From Oceanobacillus saliphilus (lineage in GTDB: Bacteria > Bacillota > Bacilli > Bacillales > Amphibacillaceae), in contig NZ_JALCZU010000004.1 of NCBI RefSeq assembly GCF_023522835.1, positions 241,581-305,580 on the forward strand: a DNA stretch of 64,000 nucleotides, written 5' to 3'. The position numbers and the translations under genes are program-made. Of this stretch, positions 35,498 to 43,738 are shown piece after piece; position 1 is the first letter of the stretch, and each line of letters begins with the position of its first letter. The notes under the pieces were generated by a model that made no database searches, had not been told where the DNA came from, and saw only the letters and a list, made by a program, of their open reading frames with translations.

Positions 35498-36455
35498 ACC
35501 CATCAAATCGCGCAATAGCCGTAGAATTAATTCAAGAAGCCAATCAAAACGGTGCGAGATTAGCCAAGGCTTGTCATGAGCTACACATTAGCGTACGTAC
35601 GTATGAGCGCTGGGTAGCTGGTGGTGGTGTGAAGGTCGATCAGCGACCAGTTTCAAAACGCCCCACACCGAAAAATAAGCTGTCACAAGAAGAAAAATCC
35701 GAAATCATCATGATTGCCAAACAAGAGGAGTATGTGGATTTACCGCCAACATAAATTGTACCGAAGCTCGCAGATCAAGGTACATATCTTGCATCTGAAT
35801 CCACATTTTATCGAGTATTACGTGAAGAAAAAATGCAAAATCATCGAGGGCGCGCTCAAAAGCCGGCGAGTAGAATTCCGGAGAGTCATCTCGCCACAAC
35901 GCCAAATCAAGTGTGGACATGGGATATTACCTGGTTGGGCGGCCCTGCGAAAGGTTTATTTTATAAGCTTTATTTGATTCTTGACCTGTTTAATAGAAAG
36001 GCCGTCGGATGGGAAGTATGGGAAACAGAAGAAGCACGTATGCCGAAACACTCGTGAAAAAGGCAGTAATCAGTGAGAAAATTCAAGGTGAGCCACTGGT
36101 GTTACATTCCGACAACGGAAGCCCGATGAAAGCCTCCACATTCCTAGTTTTACTAGAGAAATTGGGTATTCAAAGTTCGTTCTCAAGACCACGTGTGAGT
36201 AATGATAACCCATATTCAGAAGCGATGTTTCGAACACTCAAATACCGACCGGATTTCCCACATAAAGGTTTTGTATCACTAAAGGAAGTAAGGCAATGGG
36301 CCGGGAAATTTGTACATTGGTACAATGAGATTCATTTGCATAGTGGGCTAAACTTCGTTACACCAAATCAATGCCATACCGGAGAGCACGTAACTATATT
36401 AGAAAAGCGAAAAGAAGTATATGAAGCAGCAAAAAAGAAATTGGACACCACATGA
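35470..36455 (+). pseudogene. IS3-type transposase OrfB (DDE), broken by stops and frameshift
   Basis: It overlaps OrfA, as is usual for programmed frameshifting. The frame stops at 35754 (YVDLPPT stop), resumes as STFYRVLREEKMQNHRG and runs to 36057, then shifts to the frame ending at 36455. The three catalytic acids can be recognised: WTWDIT, VLHSDNGSPM and NPYSEAMFRTLKYRPDFP. At least two lesions make it inactive. Confidence 0.88.
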
Positions 36456-36530
36456 ACATGTAGCGCTCAACCCCATGCGAGTTGAAAGACAAATAGAAGT
36501 ATTAGTAAAATCGTAGTTTGCACAACTTTC

Positions 36531-36582
36531 CCTAGTGATTTGAATCGAAAATACGCTTTTCCTTTCGAATCAAATCACTAGG
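36531..36582. repeat. Long inverted repeat
   Basis: CCTAGTGATTTGA with TCGAAA pairs with TTTCGA and TCAAATCACTAGG, about 19 of 20 positions, around a loop of roughly 12 bases. It lacks a T-run, so it is not a standard terminator. It could be the end of the IS3 element, a small palindromic element or a cruciform. Confidence 0.65.
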
Positions 36583-36705
36583 CCAGCAAGCGCAGCGCGG
36601 TAGCCTTCAGTGCACTTGGAGGAAGTACTATATTTTTTGAATGAGATTTTTAGAAAAGTAAAACAGCCAAATGCGACAACTATGTTGACAAACACTGAAA
36701 ACTTA

Positions 36706-36763
36706 AAAGACTGCACTGATTTTAAGTCTTTTAGACCTAAAATTAGTGTAGTCTTTTTTTAGA
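36706..36763. terminator. Bidirectional terminator
   Basis: AAAAGACTGCACTGATTTTA pairs, with two G-T wobbles, with TAAAATTAGTGTAGTCTTTT, followed by T's on both strands. It sits just beyond the stop of the acetoin-reductase-like gene. Confidence 0.85.
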
Positions 36764-36777
36764 TTATTACTTTTAAA

Positions 36778-37554
36778 TTAATGGAATACCATACCACCAT
36801 CCGTGACAATAGTTTGACCAGTTATTTGATCTGAATCAGAACTAGCTAAAAATGATACAACATTTGCAATTTCCTCAGGCTGAGTTAATTTCCCTACAGC
36901 AATTTGATCAGTGAATGTTTTTTCTATTTCTTCTACTGTTGTATTGTTTTTTTCAGCCAACTCTTTCATATGCTTTTTCGCTAGATCAGTTGCAACAGTT
37001 CCAGGCGCATAAGCATTTACATTAATGCCATATTCTCCAAGTTCCTGCGCAGCTGATTGTGTTAACCCTCTTACTGCAAACTTAGTTGCACTGTATACTG
37101 AAATACCAGGATTTCCTTTAATACCAGCTTGAGATGTTGTATTTATGATTTTTCCACCATGACCTAATCCTTTGAAAGTCTTAGCAGCTACCTGTATTCC
37201 CCATAAAACACCACCTACATTAATATCAAATGATTTCTGATATTGTTCAGGTGTAACCTCATCAATATTTGCATTCATTATAATACCTGCATTATTAACA
37301 ATAACATTAAAATCTCCGAATTCTTCTACTGAATCATTTACGGCTTTTAAAACTGAATCACGAGCCGAAACATCAGTAACTGATACACGAGCTTTGCCAC
37401 CATTTTCTTTAATTTCGTTAGCAACTTTATTAGCAGCTTCTTCATTAAGATCTGCAATTGTGACGGCGAAGTCATCTTGTGCTAACCGTTTACTAATCGC
37501 TGCACCCATTCCACTTCCGCCACCAGTTACTAAAGCCACTTTTTGTTTAGGCAT
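36778..37554 (-). CDS. Acetoin/diacetyl reductase-like SDR
   Basis: A 258-residue SDR: TGGGSGMG at 10-17, NNAG at 87-90, Ser141, YSATK (Tyr154, Lys158), and TGQTIVTDGGMVFH. QAGIKGNPGISVYSATKFAVRGLTQSAAQELGEYGINVNAYAPGTV is the pattern of 2,3-butanediol/acetoin reductases (BudC type), which interconvert diacetyl, acetoin and butanediol with NADH. The butanediol role is inferred from similarity. It lies 178 bases downstream of an aldehyde dehydrogenase on the same strand, both facing away from a LuxR regulator. Confidence 0.85.
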   Translation of the reverse strand: MPKQKVALVTGGGSGMGAAISKRLAQDDFAVTIADLNEEAANKVANEIKENGGKARVSVTDVSARDSVLKAVNDSVEEFGDFNVIVNNAGIIMNANIDEVTPEQYQKSFDINVGGVLWGIQVAAKTFKGLGHGGKIINTTSQAGIKGNPGISVYSATKFAVRGLTQSAAQELGEYGINVNAYAPGTVATDLAKKHMKELAEKNNTTVEEIEKTFTDQIAVGKLTQPEEIANVVSFLASSDSDQITGQTIVTDGGMVFH

Positions 37555-37732
37555 AAACTAATCAACCTCTCTCTTAATCCTTAAAATTTTTTATTATCAT
37601 ATTATAATTAGCAAAATAAATAAAAATATTTAACTATAGTTAAAAACCTAAATTATTCATAGAAGATTAATGAAAGGCTATTGTATGAACTATCTGTAAT
37701 AGGAACAGACTCCATTTTCTTATTACGCCAAA

Positions 37733-39232
37733 TTAATCCAGATTCACCCAGATACTTTTTTCTTCAGTAAGCATATCAATAGCTGTTTTGCCGTTTTCTC
37801 TACCTAGTCCACTTTGTTTAAAACCACCATATGGTGTAGCAGGATCTAGGAGATTGTACGTATTAATCCAGATATTTCCTGTTCTCAGTCCATGGGCGAC
37901 TCGATGAGCTTTACTAAGATTGGTTGTGCTAATACCTCCACCTAAACCATATATAGATTGGTTAGCAAGTTTAATTACTTCATCGATATCCTTAAATGGC
38001 ATGCCAGATACAACTGGGCCAAATATTTCTTCACGAGCAATCGTCATATCGTTCGTGATATTGGCTAATACAGTTGGTTTCACAAAATGACCATTTGCAA
38101 ATTCACTTTCGGTTGCATCTCCACCGAATAGAACTTCTCCACCTTCTTTTTGACCAATATCAATATAGCCTAATACTTGATCTTTCTGTTTGGCGGAAAT
38201 AAGTGGTCCCATCATTGCAGATTGATCAAATCCATTACCAATTGTGAAATTCTTTTCTGCGTAATCTGCTAAATCACTCATGAATTGATCGTAAATCTTA
38301 TTTTCTACAAATAATCTTGAACCAGCAATACAAGCTTGACCTGAGTTAAAAAAAACAGCGTTTGCAGCATTCTCTAATGCTTGTTCATAATTTGCATCAG
38401 CGAAAATAATATGTGCAGATTTCCCGCCGAGTTCAAGCGATACTTTCTTCACATTTCCTGCACTTGCTTGTATAATTTGTTTCCCAACAGCTGTTGATCC
38501 TGTAAAGGTAATTTTGTCTACATCAGGATGTTCACTTAATCGTGCTCCAGCTTTCGAACCACTACCAGTGACGATATTAACAACGCCATCAGGGAAACCA
38601 GCTTCTTGTACTAATTCACCTAGTCTTAAAGCTGTCAGTGGTGTAAGTGATGCTGGATTCAATACAACAGTATTTCCTGTTGCAAGTGGTGCAGATAATT
38701 TCAAAATCGCCATATATAATGGTCCGTTCCATGGCGTGATTCCACCGATAACGCCAAGAGGTTCTCTTCTTGTATAGTTAAAAACATTTCCTGGATTTGA
38801 TACTGGAATCGTTTCACCAGTTACTTTCGTAGCCCATCCAGCAAAATAACGAAGATTGTTCACACTTAAATCAACAAACGCTGCAGTGACACCAATCGGC
38901 CCACCATTATCAAGCGTTTCTAGATGAGAAAGTTCTTCGCAGTTCTCTTCCATTAAATCTGCGAGATTGAGCAACAATTTTGCTCGTTCATTTGGTTTTA
39001 TTTTCGGCCAGGGACCTTCTTCAAATGCCTTTCGTGCCGAAGCTACTGCACGGTCGATATCTTCCACGCCACCTTCTGGAAACGTTGTGAGAACCTCACC
39101 TGTTGCAGGATTTCTTGTTTCTTTTCTTTCTCCACTGGCAGCTTCCACCCACTCACCATTGATTAGCATTTTCTTAGGAGTAGAGATAAATTTAGCGGCA
39201 TTTTTACTTACTGGAACTAATGTTGTTGGCAA
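37733..39232 (-). CDS. Aldehyde dehydrogenase (NAD type)
   Basis: A 499-residue class 3-fold aldehyde dehydrogenase that oxidises an aldehyde to the acid. TPWNGP with Asn169, LELGGKSA with Glu268 and NSGQACIAGSR with Cys301 form the active site; GFPDGVVNIVTG, FTGSTAVGK and PYGGFKQSGLGRENG are present. Odd: the normally conserved KPAE of the NAD-binding cleft reads NPAS (Asn192), removing the lysine that contacts the cofactor ribose. TTG start with GGAG upstream. Probably co-regulated with the downstream SDR, and with the divergent LuxR gene at 39587. Confidence 0.93.
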   Translation of the reverse strand: MPTTLVPVSKNAAKFISTPKKMLINGEWVEAASGERKETRNPATGEVLTTFPEGGVEDIDRAVASARKAFEEGPWPKIKPNERAKLLLNLADLMEENCEELSHLETLDNGGPIGVTAAFVDLSVNNLRYFAGWATKVTGETIPVSNPGNVFNYTRREPLGVIGGITPWNGPLYMAILKLSAPLATGNTVVLNPASLTPLTALRLGELVQEAGFPDGVVNIVTGSGSKAGARLSEHPDVDKITFTGSTAVGKQIIQASAGNVKKVSLELGGKSAHIIFADANYEQALENAANAVFFNSGQACIAGSRLFVENKIYDQFMSDLADYAEKNFTIGNGFDQSAMMGPLISAKQKDQVLGYIDIGQKEGGEVLFGGDATESEFANGHFVKPTVLANITNDMTIAREEIFGPVVSGMPFKDIDEVIKLANQSIYGLGGGISTTNLSKAHRVAHGLRTGNIWINTYNLLDPATPYGGFKQSGLGRENGKTAIDMLTEEKSIWVNLD

Positions 39233-39586
39233 AGTTATTCTCCTCTCAAATTATAATAGCTTTTTTGCTGACTTCAAAGATGACATTACATAATATTAAA
39301 ATCCTTCCATGCATTCAACTTCTAATACTTTTACAACCCGTAAGCGTATTCATAATTTGCTTAATAAACTTTACCGATTGTCAGCTATCATACCCACATT
39401 TCTGTTTATACAAAATCAAGAATATGTGCTATATTTAATCCTATACCGCTCGGAATAATCTGTATATTCCTAATTATTAGGGATGGTAATTTACTCTTGA
39501 TTCGTATCATTAAATGAATAGCGCCATCCGATTTTAGTAGTATGAAACGATAAAATCACTTTTTTGATAAAAGGAGTGTAGATTTT
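39233..39586. other. Divergent promoter region, aldehyde dehydrogenase / LuxR
   Basis: A 354-base AT-rich gap. TTTACCGATTGT at about 39369 and CTCGGAATAATC near 39449 resemble sequence in the divergent region near 42007, a possible but weak shared site. No gene is seen. Confidence 0.35.
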
Positions 39587-40282
39587 ATGATGATGAAACA
39601 AAATATCCAAGAAACACTATCTAATTTAACTAGCTTCTCCAATCAAGATGAACTTTTAATAGGAATCCTTGAAAAATACACTCGTATTTTCTCTATTCGC
39701 GATGCTTTTCTATACAGATATTCGTCTATAGGTTATTTAGCAGAAGGAGTTATTGGTATATCACATTCAAAAGTTATTCATATAAGAAGCGAACGAGACG
39801 ATGTAAGGTCATTACCTGTTTTCAATTCGGTTATTAGAGATAGGGAGGCAAAATATTTTACTGGAATCGAATTTTTGAAACTTATGACAAGCAAGCATAT
39901 ATTTTCCTCGGATGTTAATTCTTCTATTATTGTTCCTTTGTGTGCTGGCCCGATTGTTGTAGGTTTTATCATCAGTTATCAATTTGACGAAGACACAACC
40001 TTTGACCAAGAGTTGTTGTCATCTCTCACCTTATTTGGCAGACTATCAGGAAACATTTTAGGTAACTTGGGCGAAAGTAAAAAAATAGATACGTTAAGCA
40101 GGCGAGAATTAGAGGTCATGCAACATATCTCGTGGGGAGAAAGCTCCAGTGAAATGGCTGATGTTATGGGTATTAGTGAGTCAACAGTCAACCAATATGT
40201 CAAGTCTGCCTTAACAAAACTGGATGTAAACAATCGCACGCAAGCCGTAGCAGAGCTCTTGCGAAAAGGGGTTATTTCTTAA
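39587..40282 (+). CDS. LuxR-type regulator with GAF-like sensor
   Basis: A 231-residue regulator. Residues about 15-150 are a GAF-like sensor (LLIGILEKYTRIFSIRDAFLYRYSS, SSIIVPLCAGPIVVGFIISYQFDED). Residues about 165-228 form a LuxR helix-turn-helix: DTLSRRELEVMQHISWGESSSEMADVMGISESTVNQYVKSALTKLDVNNRTQAVAELLRKGVI. AAGGAG precedes ATGATGATG. Such GAF-LuxR proteins often activate alcohol and aldehyde oxidation genes; the divergent aldehyde dehydrogenase and SDR are probable targets. Confidence 0.9.
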   Translation: MMMKQNIQETLSNLTSFSNQDELLIGILEKYTRIFSIRDAFLYRYSSIGYLAEGVIGISHSKVIHIRSERDDVRSLPVFNSVIRDREAKYFTGIEFLKLMTSKHIFSSDVNSSIIVPLCAGPIVVGFIISYQFDEDTTFDQELLSSLTLFGRLSGNILGNLGESKKIDTLSRRELEVMQHISWGESSSEMADVMGISESTVNQYVKSALTKLDVNNRTQAVAELLRKGVIS

Positions 40283-40778
40283 AATGGCGTGAAACAGTAG
40301 TTGATAATGAAACAGTCGAAGAAATAATTGATCGCAATTATACAGGATTTTTTAAAGATATTTATAAGTAGTCATATTAAACAACACCTAAACCTATATT
40401 TTATTAAATAGAATTGAATCCATTTTGAAAAAAAATTGATCAAAATGGATTCATATCCAGCAGATTTAAGTTTGGTTTTAAAAAAGTTTGATCCACAACG
40501 ATAAATAAGTTGTGTAGATATTCGCATTCTCTTCTATACGCGGTGGGGTGACAGATTTAGGTATCGCGGATATTCCATGTTGCAAATCTCACCGAAGAAT
40601 AATTTGGGCAGGTGTTTTTTTGTTTATCACAAGGTTTTACTAATAAAAGATTATCCAAGTTCCCTACCATTAACGGACTCCAAGCTTTTTCTTACAGGTA
40701 GGGAAGCAAGATACACAGCCCTTGTTTTCCAATTATTAATGTACGATCAACAGTTAACGCGGATCTGTAATAACCACT
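40283..40778. other. 496-base region with a hairpin and probable gene debris
   Basis: The first ~90 bases can be read WRETVVDNETVEEIIDRNYTGFFKDIYK without stop, which may be the tail of a lost gene. GAATCCATTTTGA (40416-40428) and TCAAAATGGATTC (40440-40452) make a 13-bp perfect stem. Nothing else recognised. Confidence 0.45.
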
Positions 40779-41250
40779 TTAGAACCAGAGATCAGCGAGC
40801 AGCTCCATCGATCGCTTCCTATCTTCCGGATCGTAGGTGTATGTCACAACAATCAGTTCATCGGCCCCACTGCGCTCCGTAAATTCTTCCAATTTCTTAC
40901 GTACTGTTTCCGGAGAACCGACCGCTTTGATGCTGAACATCGATTCTATACGTGCCCTTTCCTGTTCTGATCCTATTTCTTCAGGATTCACAGGCGGCTG
41001 CAGTAATCGCTGTTTTCCGGTTTGAATATCAATAAATATTACTCTGTCGTGGTCCAAAGTCTTTGCGCTTCCTCATCCGTTGGAGCAACAAGCACGTTAA
41101 TCACAGCCATGACATAAGGTTCTTGTGCCATTGGTGCTGTCGATTTGAATGCCGAACGATCCAAATCAATCTTCTCTTTATAATTGTCCGTGGTAAAATG
41201 CGAGGCAATGGAAAAAGGAAAACCCAGTTGACCAGCAATCGAGTCACATC
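40779..41250 (-). pseudogene. Luciferase-like (LLM) flavin monooxygenase remnant
   Basis: Upstream part reads AGQLGFPFSIASHFTTDNYKEKIDLDRSAFKSTAPMAQEPYVMAVINVLVAPTDEEAQRLWTT in pieces, then stops. In another frame the C-terminus continues LLQPPVNPEEIGSEQERARIESMFSIKAVGSPETVRKKLEEFTERSGADELIVVTYTYDPEDRKRSMELLADL. This is the back half of a bacterial LLM-class monooxygenase, broken by a frameshift near 41045 and lacking its N-terminal half. Confidence 0.85.
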
Positions 41251-41315
41251 ACCATAATGGGTCTTTATGAAGTTATGCGTTACATAATATTTTTGTTTTC
41301 ATTATATTGATAACC

Positions 41316-41927
41316 CTAAAACCTACTACCGATGCTATTGGCGCGAACTTTAGGAGAATATGTATTATAAATATTAATTAACTGTTCGGATATTTCTACT
41401 GGCGATTGTGCGTAATCACTCTTAATCCATTCTAAAATAAGGCCAAAAATTCCATAAGTTCGATATGTAATAAAATTAGCATTATTAATATCAAACTTAT
41501 GACCACTTACAAATATAATTTCCTCTTGAAATATGTTTCTAATCGTCTCAACAATCTTATCTTGGAGACCTGGTATTGACTCAGATTCTTTTAGTAAGTC
41601 AAATGAATCTGAGTTTGCATAAATATATTGAAACACTTGGACAGAGGAAGGTGAAAGACTATCTAATTCCAAATGTCCAAACTCTTTAAAAGGCTGGTAA
41701 AAGGCTTTTTGAAGCCCATTGATCATTTTCTCAATTATTTCATTAGTTAAATCCTCCTTATTTTTGAAATGAGCATAAAAAGTTGCCCTATTATAATCTG
41801 ATCTTTCAACTAAATCCGTGACAGTTACATTTTTGTAACCTTTTTCCTGTATCAAACTTATAAATGCTTTTATAAATGTTAGTTTTGTTCTTCTTACTCT
41901 TCTGTCTAACTTATTATTTGTAATCAC
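41316..41927 (-). CDS. TetR/AcrR family regulator, divergent from FMN oxidase gene
   Basis: A 203-residue TetR protein. GTG start at 41927, because GGGAGG lies seven bases upstream; an ATG in frame at 41966 has no such site. HTH at about 12-60 with VTDLVERSDYNRATFYAHFKNKEDLTNEI. The ligand domain resembles the regulators at 7661 and 27932. Divergent from the FMN hydroxyacid oxidase-like gene at 42301 and the likely repressor of that gene pair. Confidence 0.9.
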   Translation of the reverse strand: MITNNKLDRRVRRTKLTFIKAFISLIQEKGYKNVTVTDLVERSDYNRATFYAHFKNKEDLTNEIIEKMINGLQKAFYQPFKEFGHLELDSLSPSSVQVFQYIYANSDSFDLLKESESIPGLQDKIVETIRNIFQEEIIFVSGHKFDINNANFITYRTYGIFGLILEWIKSDYAQSPVEISEQLINIYNTYSPKVRANSIGSRF

Positions 41928-42300
41928 AAAGATTCCTCCCAAAAATTTAAATATTATTTCAAACAAAACAAGGAAAACTGTTGCTTATATGTACAAATAT
42001 TCGGAATTTACCGATTGTAATGCCTTTTTAGATTGGTATAATTATATTTAGTAATAGATTTTGAAAAAATTGGTAAATAATTCAAAACATTAGTTTTGGG
42101 TTTAAATCATACGCTTAATATGTAAGCGCTTTATTTTGTGGTGAAATAAAGAACAAATCTATTATATCAAACTTTATGTCTATACATATTGTACAACATA
42201 GCCAGATGCGGGATAAAAGATGGATTGATATAGGTTGATTAGTAGTATTATATCACAATGATAAGTGCTAACAATAATGCAAAATAGGAGGAAATATCTA
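41928..42300. other. Divergent promoter region, 373 bases
   Basis: ATTCGGAATTTACCGATT at 42000-42017 is an imperfect inverted repeat (ATTCGG / CCGATT) and a possible regulator site. The remainder is very AT-rich and shows no gene. Confidence 0.4.
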
Positions 42301-43527
42301 ATGAAGAATATTCCAGCAAAGATTCAATCCGTCAATGATGCGCTCTACTACGCCCGAAAGCGTGTTCCGCGGGGAATCATGAATTTCTACGAAGGTGGGA
42401 GTGGGGCCGGTGTTACCGCACGGCGAAACGAAGAAGCTTTTACTGAAATTGAATTTCTTCCACGGGCTGCCACCTTTAATCGCACCAAAAAAATATCTAC
42501 CACGGTACTCGGACACGAGATATCTATGCCCGTCATGCTCTCATCCGTCGGCGCTCTTCGTGCCGGCCATGTAGATGGTGAACGAGCAGCAACACGCGCA
42601 GCTGGTACTGCAGGGACCATCCAAATTGTCAGCGGTGTGAGCACTACATCGATTGAAGATATTATGGCAGAAGCAACTGGTCCAGTATTTCAGCAGTTGT
42701 ATTTCATTAAGGATCGTGATATGACTGTCAGAATCATTGAAAGGGCAAAGGCTGCTGGCGTGCATGCTCTCGTCCTCATCGCCGACAGTGCCGCTCCCAA
42801 TCCGCCTTTCGAAATTCCACCGAACAGACGTGCTTCCCCACCGATGGGCGTCAATTTTAAGGAGGTGATGAAGTTTGCACCACAACTGTTCACCAAGATC
42901 CCGTGGGCATTCGACTTCTTACGTAACGGACTTAAGGAGCCCATGGCCGAACTGGCAGTTGAGGAAAACGGAGAAGTCATGAAGTGGTTCGATGCCGCTT
43001 CACAAATATTCGATCCAACGCCGACCTGGGAAGATCTAAAATGGATTAGAGAGATTTGGGATGGTCCAATTGTAATGAAAGGAATTGTCTCTGTAGAGTC
43101 AGCCAAACGAGCAGTAGATGAAGGCGTTGACGCAATTATTGTGTCGAATCATGGTGGCAATATGCTCGATACCACGATTTCTTCAATTGAGGCACTTCCA
43201 AGCATCATCGAAGCGGTTGGTGACAAGATCGAAGTTTACATGGACGGCGGAATCCGTCGCGGAACTGACGTAATCAAGGCTTTGGCTCTTGGTGCACGCG
43301 CAGTCTCACTGGGTCGTGCCTATATATTCCCACTCATGGCTGCAGGAGAAAGCGGCATCGATCATATTCTCACCCTCTTCCGCTCACAGATTAACGATGC
43401 TCTTGGTCATCTCGGAGTGGAATCCATCGACGAGCTCGATCCATCCATCCTTAAGCTACCACCTCACTGGAGGAAAAGTCAGTGGTCTGAGGGGCTTTTG
43501 TCGAACACAGCACAAACAACGAATTAG
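42301..43527 (+). CDS. FMN alpha-hydroxyacid oxidase-family enzyme, MftD-like variant
   Basis: A 408-residue TIM-barrel FMN enzyme. ATG at 42301 follows AGGAGG by eight bases; the longer frame from 42265 includes that site and is wrong. FMN/active-site blocks: FYEGGSGAG, MPVMLSSVGAL, VMKGIVSVESAKRAVDEG, VSNHGGNMLD with His284, and MDGGIRRGTDVIKALALGARAVSLGRAY. In lactate and glycolate oxidases the motif is SNHG(G/A)RQ, where Arg holds the substrate carboxylate; here that Arg is Asn. The mycofactocin enzyme MftD has the same Asn, as I recall. The enzyme therefore may not use an ordinary hydroxy acid. GC is higher than in its neighbours. A GMC oxidoreductase follows 211 bases later. Confidence 0.87.
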   Translation: MKNIPAKIQSVNDALYYARKRVPRGIMNFYEGGSGAGVTARRNEEAFTEIEFLPRAATFNRTKKISTTVLGHEISMPVMLSSVGALRAGHVDGERAATRAAGTAGTIQIVSGVSTTSIEDIMAEATGPVFQQLYFIKDRDMTVRIIERAKAAGVHALVLIADSAAPNPPFEIPPNRRASPPMGVNFKEVMKFAPQLFTKIPWAFDFLRNGLKEPMAELAVEENGEVMKWFDAASQIFDPTPTWEDLKWIREIWDGPIVMKGIVSVESAKRAVDEGVDAIIVSNHGGNMLDTTISSIEALPSIIEAVGDKIEVYMDGGIRRGTDVIKALALGARAVSLGRAYIFPLMAAGESGIDHILTLFRSQINDALGHLGVESIDELDPSILKLPPHWRKSQWSEGLLSNTAQTTN

Positions 43528-43738
43528 AATTCATGTCAACTCATACTAAAAACAGCACCTCCCTTTCAGAGATACCTAACTGATTTTGGGAAAGAATCTT
43601 ATGTTACACCTCAGCGTAAACAGGCGATAAAATGAAAACTAACAAAAGAAATGAGACAGAAAAAAAGAATACAATCACAAATTAATCCATTCATATTTTA
43701 CTAGATAACAAAAATTATAATTTTAGGAGGAGAAATAT

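Larger units (their letters stand above)
34963..36530 (+). mobile_element. Degenerate IS3-family insertion sequence
   Basis: Encloses broken orfA and orfB. The limits are approximate: I could not find a convincing pair of terminal inverted repeats or a target duplication. Confidence 0.7.
36456..36777. other. Intergenic region with two large hairpins
   Basis: Contains a 52-base inverted repeat (36531-36582) and a two-way terminator (36706-36763). No gene. Confidence 0.6.

Noticed and set aside
39369-42018. Shared 12-mer TTTACCGATTGT in two divergent regulatory regions
   Set aside because: Many 12-mers are shared by chance in 64 kb of AT-rich DNA and the regulators are of different families; too weak as a site claim.
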